A stretch of 64,000 bases of DNA, from the NCBI GenBank assembly GCA_029964075.1, contig CM057147.1:13413513-13477512 (forward strand), given 5' to 3'. Origin of the DNA: Patiria pectinifera (taxonomy: Eukaryota; Echinodermata; Asteroidea; Valvatida; Asterinidae). The position numbers and the translations under genes were made by a program. Positions 10,201 to 20,939 of this stretch are shown here, one piece after another (the first letter of the stretch is position 1; every line of letters begins with the position of its first letter). The notes under the pieces were generated by a model that was given only the letters and a program-made list of their open reading frames with translations, was not told the origin of the DNA and searched no databases.

Positions 10201-13200
10201 TATCTCCACACCAAGTATAAAAAGCAAAAGCGAGAGCGGACAACCTTGCTCTACTCCTCTGTGAAGCTTGAAATAACGTAAGACCCATCCATTATTGATA
10301 ACACAACTCATGGAATCATTATACACCGTAAAAAATCCACTTTCTCAAGGAAGGACCAATATTAATGTACTCCAGGACTTTCAAAACGTACTTCCTATCC
10401 ATACAGTCAGAAGCCTATTTGAAATCCAATGAAAGCACGACACCTGGAATGTTACATTTTTCACACTGGCGAATAATTTCCTCCATGAGTCTGATGTTTC
10501 GCCAGTAAATCGACCTTTCATAAATCCCGTTTGGTCTGGACTAATGAGTGAAAGTAGTACGTGTTGACTTCTTGATGCAAGAACGTCTTGTGGCCATCTT
10601 ATAATATACTCATATAGGCTGGCAATGAGGTCACTAGTGCACATCTATGCGCCCCAAGCAAGGGCGGATCCAGGGGGGGGGCCAAAGGGGGCCATGGCCC
10701 CCCCCAAAACGAAACCAATTTTTTTTTTTTTATATGTGACATCGCAAAAAAGGCAGGCAATGAGTACACTACCATCTTTTCCTCAAAAAAACATTGGTTA
10801 AAGTGGTCAGAAATTGCCTCAGATCGCACCACAGAGCATCTAGAATCCAAAATTTTTTCGGGGCCCTTAGGCGGGCCCCGAACCCCACGCCGTAATTTTT
10901 GGACCCACTTTTTTGGAGGACCAAAATTTTTTTTGGCCCTCCCCAAAATTGTGTTCTGGATCCGCCCTTGGCCCCAAGGGACTGTGAGTGACCAGGAGAG
11001 GGTCCTATTTATAGAAATAGATCCCTCTTCTGGTCACTCACAGGCCCGAGGGGGCATAGACATGCACTAGGGACAAAATTATGCCAATCCATATGTGTTT
11101 TATAACTCGCCTCCCTCTAAAATATAAAATAAATGATAAAACCTTCTAGGGTTTTATCATTCAACTGTTTTAATTCAACAATTAACTCATGGGCAATTAA
11201 ACTGTAAGCGATTCAACAATTAAAGGGAAGCTTTTAGTTTCCCTACATTAACTTTTTGAGTTTGACTTTTGGCAGAGGGCGCTATTACCAGTCAACATTT
11301 TTTGAGAATAGTGCCCGATCAGGCACTTTACACTCCCGGAAATTATGTGCGTGCGATGTCTCGACGTGCGCCTAGTTCACGCTTACGCGTTTCATGCACT
11401 AGCCTATATTAGTGAATCTCACGTGACTTAAAAAAAATATGGACTTTAAAAAAATATGGACATTCGCTGCACAAACCTATGTGAATGTCCAATGTCCAAT
11501 GTCCAAATAAAATATGGACATTCACTGTACAAACCTGTGTACATGTCCAATGTCCAATATCAAACCAACTTAGTTGTCTTTACAAAGAGACTTTGAACTT
11601 TTTGTTCAAATTTATGATATAACACGGAGATATTTTATCACGACTTCAGGTCACATTACGTTTATAACACGTACGTTTCGGACTCCGTCATGTTGGTTTT
11701 CTGTTGGACTGTTGGTTTTCTCAATATGAGACTTTGAAAATTGCACCTTTATGATGACGTCACATGCCTTACGTCACCTTGATAACACTTATTTTTGGAC
11801 ATTTTGGCATTGAGGTTTGGTTTGAAGCAAATTTGAAGTCAATCTGATGAAAGAAAGTTTTAAATTTTGGAAGCGGAATGAAATTGTAATTTAAAAAAAC
11901 AAAAATCATTAAAAAAAAACGATGACGTCATTGTAACGTCATTTTGGATAATGCATACTAGTACCATAATCTAGCTATCCACTAAGTTTCATGACGATCG
12001 GAATTTCCCTTATATGGGTTTTCAAAAATTGCATTTTTGATGACGTCACACATATTTCAAAACTTGTGCAAATACCTAAGTATCAATTTACAAAAAAATA
12101 CAGTTGGTTCGAGAAAACGACCAAAATCATACGTAATAAGAAATGTATTTCGTTATGTCGGAAAAAAGAGAGAACACCCCCAGTTCTTTGAGGGTAAATG
12201 TTTTTCTCATCTGAGCCATGATATGAAATACTTCTGAACAATTATATCCACTTGTTAAACCACCTTTCTTAACTTAACATGATGATGACATTCTTATGTT
12301 TCCTAAGACCAAATCGCTGTTTTACGGAAAACGTAATCTGGCTTTTCTATTATATTATTGGATGGCAAGCATGCTGTGTCTGCGCTGCGTCCGTGATTTA
12401 TGTCAAGTGCCACCTACACAGACCAATTTATTTGTTTACTAAACAGGCCGATTTATACTAACTTGGCAACCATAGAACCCGGATCATATTCTACTCCACT
12501 ACCACTGCGTCTTTTTAAAGATTCATCTTTTCAATTGTTTATCGTCAAGAATACCAGTTAAAATTGTCCAATACCATTGTGTGTATGTTGCGAATAGGTA
12601 ATCGGCATGTGTTAACGTGCATTGTTGCCAGGGATAACTATCTAATGTGTGGCCGAATTTCGTAGTACTTATTACATATGTTGGACAATAATAGGTTTAA
12701 TATTTATAAATTTATTTAGACGTGCTATGACTATCACAACAGAGCGATTACCAATGTTTTTTGCCGGATTTTTTTGTCAACAGCTATGTATTTGTCAAAT
12801 TATTTACACAATGTTTATTATTGCTAACGCTTTAGAAAACAGGATCTGCATCAATAATAATGGCTAAAACAGTAGTCATCTATCAGTCCGGGCGGGTTAT
12901 AGCTGAAGTGATTGTGGCCAGAATGCGTCAAACCTTTCACGTACCATAGTGTTGTATAAAGAAAACACGAAATATATAAACGACTTCAAAAATGTACATT
13001 TTCATATGGAGTGTTCAGATAAGAATAATATAATTATTTGATTATGTTATAATTATATAAGGGCACATTGGTCTCTGGACGTTAGACTCAAATATTAGCG
13101 TTTGAGTGCGTATTCATTTTTCTGTTCATTTGATTCAGACGAAGCAGCTCATCTAGATCCACAAGTAAGACTCCTTCTTGAAGTCACGTGGGAGGCGCTT

Positions 13201-16200
13201 GAGAATGCTGGGATACCAGCTTCCTCTATTCGAGGTTCCAGGACTGGTGTCTACATGGGCGTGACGGCACAGGAGTACTCATCATTTGCCTTTAAACCAC
13301 TCCACAACATGAATCAATATTCTAACTCGGGCACCAACTCCTGCATGGTGTCCAACCGCATCTCATACGAATTTGACCTACGTGGGCCCAGTTTCTCCGT
13401 GGACACTGCCTGTTCATCCTCCCTGTATTCAATCTATTTGGCGTGTGAGGCACTCAAGCAGAGCTCCTGTACCATGGCTCTTGCTGGAGGAGTCAACTTG
13501 ATTCTGACACCAGTTACCTCCATTGGGTTTTGTCAGGCTGGAATGTTGTCAGGAGACGGGAAGTGCAAAAGCTTTGACCAATCAGCGGATGGATATTCCC
13601 GCAGCGAGGGTGCCGGCGTTGTGGTTTTGAAACCATTGTCTGAGGCTCTGAGGAATGGTGATCGTGTTTACGCTGTGTTGCTAGGAGGTGCACTGAGTAA
13701 TGATGGCCGCACACCGGGCATTGCAAACCCTAGTTTCGATGCGCAGGTGGATTTGGTGAAGAGAGCTTGTCGCAACGCCAGAGTGGACCCTTATGAAATT
13801 GTCTACGCAGAGGCTCATGGTACAGGAACACAGGTTGGGGATACAACCGAAGCAGGTGCCTTGGGTGAGGCTATGGGACGCAGACGAGGACCCAAACATC
13901 CTCCATTCTACATTGGATCTGTCAAATCTAATGTGGGTCATTCCGAAGGTGCGGCAGGAGTCGCTGGTGTTATCAAGGCCGCTTTGTGTCTGTATCAACG
14001 CAAGATACCACCAGTCGTTCACTTTAAAACACCGAACGAAAACATCGACTGCAAGGTGCTGAAAATAAATGTCCCAATCGAGCTGATACCATGGCCAGAC
14101 CGAAACGGACGCCTCTTGGCTTCCTGCAGTTCTTTTGGTTTCGGTGGAGCGAATGCTAACATTGTTCTTGAAGGTCCTACTAATCCCCACGGAAATGGTC
14201 AGTTCATAAAGATGGATACAAAGTTGAGCTGCCTTCTGCTGTCTGCATCCAGTTCCGATGCTCTTCATCAGAAAGTCAAGGATTGGCTCCACTTTCTTAC
14301 CGACGACAAACAGATGACTGGTGCGACTTTCTTCTCGTGTCTGTACACGGCCGCTTGTCGTTCACAGCATCACACACACCGGGCGGGTTTCGCCATCAAC
14401 TCCAAGAAAGATGCGATCCACCAACTTCGAATGAAGCTTGAAGCTGAAACTCAGCAGACCTCGGACCGGTCTGTTGAAGGTGTAGCGCCATCAGCCACAG
14501 GCACCGAACGGCAGATTGTGTTTGTCTTCTCTGGCATGGGGACTCAGTGGTGGGGCATGGCTAGAGAGCTGATGCATACACAGCCTGCCTTTTTTTCAAA
14601 GATGAAGGTGAGCACAGTACGTTGGCTTATAATAGTTCTGCTTAATATAGAAAGTATTCAGATAGTTATGGAACGCAAATGAGTTCGGCAAGAGTATGAA
14701 AACGGATACTTAGTCTTTTTCGCAGTTGGAAGAGTAATAAAAAACATTGGAGTTAATAGAAATGCAATTATCCGGCGAATAAATTGTACTTTCCATTAAG
14801 TTTCTTTATTTAATTTGTAGGTTGTCGACAAGCTGTTGCAGAAATGTGGAGCCAAATGGTCATTGGTAAGCATGCTGTCTGAGGAACAGGACCGTGAGAG
14901 AATAAATCAAACAGGTAACATGATGACTTTTCTTGGTAAGCGTGGTCTGTGATATTTGTGAATAAGATTTTTCAAAAAACCATCATCTTGAATACCATCA
15001 AGTCTTGCAAAACATGTTTTTATACAATTTCGTCTAGCACCCTGTTAATAGGTGTTCTATTCTCTTCATTCGAACAGAAATCAGCCAGCCTTGCCTCTTT
15101 GCGGTTGCGATCGGTCTTGTCGATCTTTGGAAGTTGCACGGTGTGGTTCCAGACGCAGTGGTTGGTCATAGTGTAGGAGAGGTCGCATCAGCCTACGCAG
15201 CAGGTTTCCTTAGTCTGGAGCATGCAGTCAAGCTCATCTACCGGAGAGGAAGAGAACTGCGTAAGACGAGTGGCTCTGGGAAGATGGTGGCTGTCTTACA
15301 TCGTGTTGACGACGCTCTCCCATTCATCACTCAAAGCAAGCATGGGCAAGTGCTTGATGTTGCGGCTATCAATAGCCCAGGTCAAATCGTGTTTTCAGGT
15401 GAGACTTTGGCTGTTGAGGGTCTGGCTAACGAGCTGAAGTCAGATAACATAAAGTGTGTGGTACTTAAGGTAAATAATGCTTTTCACAGCAAACAGCAGG
15501 AGGTTGTAAAGAACCCCTTCCTCAAGAAAGTGGGTAAGTTTCTAAATGTACAAAACTCGGCAGAGCGGCGACGTACGATTCCAATGATGTCAACTGTGAC
15601 TGGGCGTTATTTGACGCCGGAGGAGGCCAACTCTCCTGAGTACTGGTTTCAGAATATCAGACAGAAGGTTTCCTTCATGGAATCCATTCAGAATCTTGCG
15701 AAAGATGGCTACCGTGTGTTCGTGGAGATAGGTCCTCACTCTTCGCTTCTGCCGGCCCTCCGAGAAACACTGGCTGCCGTTCAGGCTACAGATGATAAAT
15801 TCATCACGACTGCATCTCTACTACGGCCCCGAGACACCACCACATTGGCCAACGATTCTGAGAATCTCCTGTTGGCGCAGATGAGGCTTCATGTGAGTGG
15901 CATTCCCGTGAAGTTCCATAGCTTGTTCATGTCCACGTTTCGCCGAGTCGTGTCGGTCCCACACTACCCATGGCAGCGAGAAAAGTGCACGAATGTTTCT
16001 TCGGAAGGAAAGGAGGAATTGCTCTTTCCTGCGGGTGATGGTCGCCACATTCTCCTTGGAGAGCCAATGGACACCTTCTATCTTCGAGAAAGTCCTGTGA
16101 AGATATGGCGAGCTGACCTGAATGCATCACGGGTACCTTGGGTTCAGGATCACGTCCTGCAGGGTGCTGTAGTCGTCCCTGCTGCTGCTTACACAGAGAC

Positions 16201-19200
16201 AGCTCTTGCTGCAGCTCGATCGATGAGCACTGATCCCTATCCACTGATTCTAAGTGGACTGACCTTCGATCGATTCATGTTTGCCTCAAACTGCGAAGGT
16301 ACTTTGGAGACGACAGTTGAGGAGAAGACACCAGAAGAATCTCTCTTTACCCTCAGGAGCCACGACGCATCCAGAGGAACGTGGATCCAGCATTGTCATC
16401 TGAATATTATCTCTCCATCTGTAGCCAATCTTAGTGATCTGAAGACAACTACAGTTGACGTAGAGAGCATCATCGCAAGGTGTGAAGTGATTCTACAGGG
16501 TGAGGAATTTTACACCAAGGCAGCAAGTTCTGGGTTTGAACTGGGAGCAACATTCAGAGGAGTCCAGAATATGTCAATGTCGAGAGACTTTCTAGAATGC
16601 TTATTGTATGCTGACGCCCCTCCCAGTGTGCAGAGAGAATTTCATCGTTACGTTTACCATCCAGCTTTTATGGATAGTTTCTTGCAAGCCTTTGCCGTAC
16701 TTTTGTTATTAGCGACAGAAGCAGAAATTGAGGCTACTGGAAAAGCACTTCAACCTATGTATAGGGTTCCAAGAAGCATCAAGACGTTCACTATCTCTTC
16801 TCCAACCTCACCGCATGTTTGTATCCACATGAAGATTGGTGGAAAGGACCAGCGTTTTTGTGATATTGATGTGGCTGATGCAGACACGAAGAAAGTATTC
16901 TGTTCAGTTAGGGAACTTGTGTTTGAAACAATTCAAACTGACAAGATGGAGCCCCAGGTGTGGAGTCTATCATCGGAAAATGTTGGGTCAGTGGTTGTTA
17001 CAAACAGACCGCCGGAATTCCCATGGACTAAAAAGAAGGTGGTCTTATTCCCGGATGATACCGAAGTAAGTACATCATTTGTTGATTCGCTGGTGAACGT
17101 ACAGGCCTGGGATGTTACAGTCGTTGACACAAAAAAGGCTGATGCTGTGCAACAGGCGTTTACCATCGTTTCAGACAATGATGAATCTGATACGCTTGTG
17201 ATCATCATGAAAACAGAGGTTTATGATGTCCATTTGAATTCGGGAACGGTCATGTCAAGGAATGAGTTTGAGGAGTGCCAAAAAGGCATGTTGTTTTGCT
17301 ACTCCGTCCTAAAGGCTATACTGGATGAGGGGATAAAGAACAACTTGAAGGTGATTCTCTTCACAAAGGGTGCGCAACGTGCCAGAGAAGAGGACGACGT
17401 CAACCCATTTGCAGCGATCCTAAATACCATCGCAGTTACAGTCGGTCATGAAGAGCCTTCAATTAGAGTGCTTGGTGTTGACCTGCCGATGAACGCAAGC
17501 AGTCTTGAGTGCGCGAAGATTGCTCGGGAAATAATGTACAAGGAAGATCATTATCTAAAAAACGAAAATGTAGTCGCCGTAAGGACATCAAACTCGACAA
17601 ACCAAGACGATCAGGTTCTAATATGGGATCTCCGTTCACCTCGCTTGAAAATGGAAAATATCTCCAAAGCTTCTGGAGTTGTGCCAACAAGGTTCTGGTC
17701 AGTTGGCGAGCAAAAGGTGTCTGATCGTAATCGTGTCTTCTTTCAGAAAACGCCTCCCGAGAAGTTTGATAACACAAATCCAGACACTGTCCACGTGAAG
17801 GTCGAAGCTTTCAGTGTTTGTAACAGGCCGAAGTTGGAAGGGGACAGCCATGTAGGACCAAACACATTCGTGTACGCTGGTCGAGTCGTCCCATCGGAAT
17901 CAAACGATGTCTGTGAAACGTACTTAGGTCTTACTTCTTGTAAAGTCAAATCATATATGCACACTTTGTCACAGGATGTAGTACCTTCCCATCTCACCCC
18001 TGAAGAGGCTGTCAGTATCGTGAATGATTATTTCCCAACCGCCGTCTTCTTCAATGAGGCGTTTCAAATATCTGCAGGCATGCGTCTCGTCTTCAAGTTC
18101 GACTCTCTCGATAGTTGTGACATCGCAATGATTCACCTGTCAACAAAATTGGGTGCCGAAGTGGTCCTTTTAACTGATGGCCGTGATGATCTCGCGGAAA
18201 CTAGGACAGAGATACATGTGAGATGCCTTAGTGAGATAGATGATGCCTCAGTTGATGCACTTTTTCTGTCTTGCAGATCGCCATCCTTCGGTCGCACAGT
18301 GCAGTCGTTGTTGCCAAAGTTGAGAAGAAACGCCACCGTTGTGATAATGCAGAATCCGAGACAAGATGCAACACTTCCGATGCTTCCTTCAAAGATGAAG
18401 ATTGTTGCCTTCAATACTGATCTCCAGTCAGCAATTGATGGATTATCCAGTGGCGAGATATCAGCTACTCTGTCGAATCTCTGGAAAATGTTTGACCCAA
18501 ATGTGGAAGGTAGTCACCTGACATGTAAGACCTTCAATGTTAAGGAACTGTCTTCTCTGGCTGCACAAAATGCCGACATTCCTAAATCTGAAGTCATCGA
18601 GGTAGGAGCAGCGGAGCTTATGTTGCCACCTTCTCTTGAGAACGATGGTTTCGTTGCTGATGGAGAATCGGCCTACCTCATCACAGGAGGAACTAAGGGG
18701 TTTGGTCTCAGACTTCTAAAGTGGCTGATCAAAAGAGGAGCTCGATACATCTACGCTGGTTCGAGAGGGGTGATGAATGATGAATTACAAGTGGTAATTC
18801 AAAAAGGAGAAGAGGTCGGTGCCACAGTACGACACATTCAGTTGGATGTTGGTAACGCCACAGACGTTGAAAAGGCACTGCTGGGAATGAAGGATGACCA
18901 GTGGCCGGCTTTGAAAGGTATATTCCACTGCGCCGCTGTCTTCAGTGATGGATTCATCCAAAATATCACAGCAGAGTCATGGAACAGTGTCATGGCTCCC
19001 AAGGCTTATGGGGCACTTCTCTTACACCAGCTGACGCTTAAGCTAGGCATCAAACTCGATCATTTCATCATGACCTCTTCCATCGTGTCTCTGATGGGCA
19101 ATGCGGGACAAGCCAGTTACTGTGCATCCAATGTCTTCTTAAACGCCCTCGCCCAGTATCGACTCAGGCGTAATTTACCAGCAACAGCAGTTCAGCTTGG

Positions 19201-20617
19201 TCTGATAAATGGTGTTGGGTTTGCAGTTCGCCACGATCTTGTTCGAATGTGGGAGAAAACGGGCGTAGAAAGCATGAGTCCTGAGGAAGCTCTTGGTGTG
19301 ATCGGTTGTGCTTTGTCGGTTCGTCAATCACAGCTGGGTATCTCAGGTTTCTTTAATCGGAAGTTATATGCAGCGACGCATCGTGGTCTCATGATGCAAC
19401 ACTTTAGAGAAAAGCATGGAACTATTTCCTTGATGAGGGAGTTGTTTCAAGACAGAGATGTGTATCTTACTGCCACGAATGATACCCTGCTGCAGTCAAT
19501 TTTGAAGCTTCCGTTCGCTAAAGCCAGAGAGGTTGTTATCAAGACTTTGGCCAAGCTTCTCAGTGAGCACCTTGGATTGTCTGATGAACCTCCGAATGAT
19601 GCCTCTCCCATTGCCCTTGGTGTGGATTCCCTCATGGCTTCAGAAGTCAGCCAGATGATCAGCCAGCAGTTTGAGGTCACGGTGGGAGCTGTGGATCTAC
19701 TAAACGACAAGAACACTATCCAGCAGCTTTCGAAAAACATCGCAAGACAAATACTGGCGAAGGCAGATTCAACCAGCCCAACAAGTTTCAACAATGAAGT
19801 CTCGTTTGTCTCCAAAGAGAAGAAAGTTATCATCGAGGGTGAGGTACCAAAATCGTTGGGAGTAAAACTTGTGTGTTTTCCCTCCAACGGCGCAGGACCT
19901 TCGTTGTTTTCACAATGGATACAACATCTACTTCCATTCGGAATCCAAGTTCTGATGATACAGCTGCCAGGTTGGGAAGGGCGTGAAAGCGAGCAACCAC
20001 TAAAAGACATGAAAGATATTGCACGGCTTGTCCACGATGAGCTCAAACCACATATATCAGGCTATCCTTTTGCATTTTTTGGTCACAGCATGGGAAGCCT
20101 GATTGCATTCGAAGTTTCTCATCTCCTTCTGAAGGAAGAAAGCATCTGCCCTCGCCACCTGTTCGTCAGTGCTTGGTACGCACCGACAACACCTTATCCT
20201 CATCAAGAAGAGCTTAACATCTCACCAGAAATCTTTGAAAGGTTGAGGAAAACCCTGGAGAACCACCCAAAGCTCTTTGCAAAATTAGCACAGATGGAAC
20301 AAGTGAAGTTCAGTTTCATGGATGATAGAGCCTTCTTCAATACCGCCCTCATGAGACGGTTGTTACCTTGCATTGAGGCCGCCATTCAAATGGTAAAAAG
20401 CTACGATGGCAAACACCAGAAGCCGTTGCCATGTGACATCACTGCTTTTGGCGGGAAACAAGACGGTTTTGTTCAACCTGAACTCCTGGACGGCTGGGAG
20501 TTGGAGAGGTCCAAGAAGCATAACTTTAAGAAGACCACCTTGCCCGGGAGGCACATGTACATTCTGACAAACACGGCAGAGATTGTGAAGGAAATCATCT
20601 TGAGTGCAAGAAAGTAG
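3986..20617 (+). CDS. Iterative type I polyketide synthase (KS-AT-DH-psiKR-psiER-KR-ACP-TE), 4 coding exons
   Basis: Cytosolic multienzyme that would condense malonyl units on an ACP arm and release the chain by a thioesterase. Exons 3986-4256, 13139-14607, 14821-14914 and 15078-20617, all with GT-AG introns and matching phases, give 2457 residues. KS about 10-435 (Cys182 in DTACSSS, His317, His358). AT about 549-905 (GHSVG Ser643, His748 in AFHS, which suggests malonyl). DH about 935-1230 (His970 in HxxxGxxxxP, Asp1144). Structural pseudo-KR about 1235-1480. ER-like about 1485-1790 without the Gly-rich loop. KR about 1800-2020 (GGTKGFG, Lys1920, Ser1946, Tyr1959, Asn1963). ACP Ser2129 (GVDSL). 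TE about 2200-2455 (GHSMG Ser2282, Asp2407, His2437). The KS start motif VAIVGIGCR and the dead ER separate it from fatty acid synthase. The start ATG has A at -3 and G at +4. In echinoderms related enzymes serve pigment and skeleton formation; the role here is inference. Confidence 0.92.
5121..5199. repeat. Short repeat shared with array unit 4
   Basis: About 79 bp (from GGGCTGCGCAGGGGCTCACG to ATGAAGCTATCGCCCAAT) recurs at 44519-44604, 39 kb away, with a few changes and a different T-run. A related fragment (GCTGCGCGGCG...GCAGCTCGCAGGGTTAA) lies at about 8880-8931 in the same intron. Confidence 0.7.
5519..5734. mobile_element. MITE with about 50-bp inverted ends (Tc1/mariner-like?)
   Basis: The left end CTCTAGAAACTCCTGGGTCA continues to CTCAGTCCTTTTCTGGGT; the right end is its inverse (ACCCAGAAAAGGACTGAG ... 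TGACCCAGGAGATTTTAGAG). TA dinucleotides flank it (CTACA... and ...GTTA), which would fit a Tc1/mariner target, but the boundary is not exact. There is no coding capacity. Confidence 0.65.
9124..10644 (-). pseudogene. Dead LINE reverse transcriptase fragment (L1/Tx1-like)
   Basis: On the minus strand, blocks in shifting frames spell reverse transcriptase signatures in order: SPDQTGFMKGRF near 10510-10540, QGCPLSLLLFILGVEILA near 10190-10250, an ADD catalytic box near 10100-10110 whose preceding Tyr codon is a stop, and the C-terminal connection and thumb region (AKMRSIYKTLAMQKLT..., GWKRKVKRNTI...) down to 9124. The endonuclease part is absent. The QGCPLSPLLF-type motif points to the L1/Tx1 group; clade assignment is from memory of motifs. 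It lies antisense within synthase intron 1 and is certainly inactive because of several stops and frameshifts. Confidence 0.8.
10632..11072. mobile_element. Palindromic MITE, interrupted by a hAT element
   Basis: Outside the hAT insertion the two halves are inverted copies: the left starts CTAGTGCACATCTATG and runs through CTGTGAGTGACCAG to CCTATTT, and the right is the inverse (AAATAGATCC, CTGGTCACTCACAG, CATAGACATGCACTAG). The arms are about 58 bp each, separated by a few bases, so the element without the insertion is about 117 bp. The remaining uninterrupted part forms a 29-bp hairpin stem at 10982-11043 that could be mistaken for a microRNA precursor. Confidence 0.75.
10659..10970. mobile_element. 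hAT-type MITE, 312 bp, nested in a palindromic MITE
   Basis: Inverted ends CAAGGGCGGATCCAG / CTGGATCCGCCCTTG and a perfect 8-bp target duplication GCCCCAAG (10651-10658, 10971-10978). The interior carries poly-G and poly-C runs and a GGGGCCC segment that recurs as a fragment at about 28906-29030. No coding capacity. Confidence 0.88.
11730..12060. repeat. Diverged direct repeats with TGACGTCA (CRE-like) cores
   Basis: Two halves (around 11715-11775 and 12000-12050) share a pattern of a GAAAATTGC or AAAATTGC segment followed by GATGACGTCACA; another GATGACGTCATT lies at about 11921. TGACGTCA is the CREB/ATF site, but recurrence within a repeat makes a transposon origin as likely as regulation. 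Confidence 0.4.
13139..14607 (+). CDS. Polyketide synthase coding exon 2 (rest of KS, linker, start of AT)
   Basis: Encodes residues 91-580, with the KS catalytic Cys182, His317 and His358 and the first AT motif (FVFSGMGTQWWGMA, from residue 552). The donor is AAG|GTGAGC in phase 0. Confidence 0.92.
14821..14914 (+). CDS. Polyketide synthase coding exon 3 (AT)
   Basis: A 94-bp exon, inferred because it fills the gap between the two AT halves in frame. It starts after TTTGTAG, encodes VVDKLLQKCGAKWS... to RINQT and ends ACAG|GTAACA in phase 1. This segment corresponds to the usual stretch before the AT catalytic Gly-His-Ser. Confidence 0.85.
15078..20617 (+). CDS. Polyketide synthase coding exon 4 (AT to TE, 5.5 kb)
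   Basis: A single exon carrying residues 612-2457: the AT active site, DH, both pseudo-domains, KR, ACP and TE. The acceptor is TCGAACAG; the join restores EISQPCLFAVAIGLVDLW, a typical AT segment. The stop is TAG at 20615-20617. It holds about three quarters of the coding sequence without an intron. Confidence 0.93.
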
Positions 20618-20939
20618 GCATCAACTGAACTACTCAAAAAAATAGTATTCTACTCAGTTCTGCATTAAACAGGATGCCGTACTTTCAGTACACATTCCAC
20701 ACCCCTTCAACGATTGTTTTTTTCCTGCTTTAATTGAAATAAACATTTCCAAGATGAACAAGAACATGGCATGTGTTTCTAAGCTTGCGTGATATTCAAT
20801 GCTATGCGGTCACGCTTAACGCACTGGCGTCTTTCATACAGATACTGACTGCTTTGAGTGGTGTAGTAAAACTAGCCTCCAGATGTGATCCATTTGTCCC
20901 GAGGCAAAGCTGAGGGGAAAATAAAATGTTCCGTGGATT
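20618..20939. other. 3' flank of polyketide synthase
   Basis: Contains the polyadenylation signal and otherwise unique AT-rich sequence; no gene seen. Confidence 0.5.
20738..20743 (+). terminator. Polyadenylation signal AATAAA for the polyketide synthase
   Basis: First canonical AATAAA after the synthase stop, 121 bp downstream. Another AATAAA-like string follows at about 20919, so this is the nearest but not the only candidate. Confidence 0.55.

Larger units (their letters stand above)
4257..13138 (+). other. Polyketide synthase intron 1 (8.88 kb)
   Basis: Donor GTAAGT, acceptor TTGATTCAG. Phase 1 joining restores codon 91 (Asp) and a continuous KS motif ending in DPQ. The intron holds a MITE, an antisense LINE relic, a nested pair of DNA elements and several short repeats, listed separately. 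In 5735-9123 and 12070-13138 I see only AT-rich sequence, a (TA)n run at about 7350-7368 and no supported gene. Confidence 0.85.

Noticed and set aside
10982..11043. microRNA precursor hairpin
   Set aside because: The stem is the inner part of longer inverted arms of a MITE, visible once the hAT insertion is removed.
3986..20617. Fatty acid synthase as the identity of the multidomain gene
   Set aside because: The KS N-terminus is of PKS type (VAIVGIGCR) and the ER lacks its cofactor loop, which would prevent full reduction.
15078..20617. Methyltransferase domain between DH and ER
   Set aside because: The region reads as a structural pseudo-KR (LGVDLP-type strand, no SAM-binding Gly-rich motif), so no methylation is predicted.
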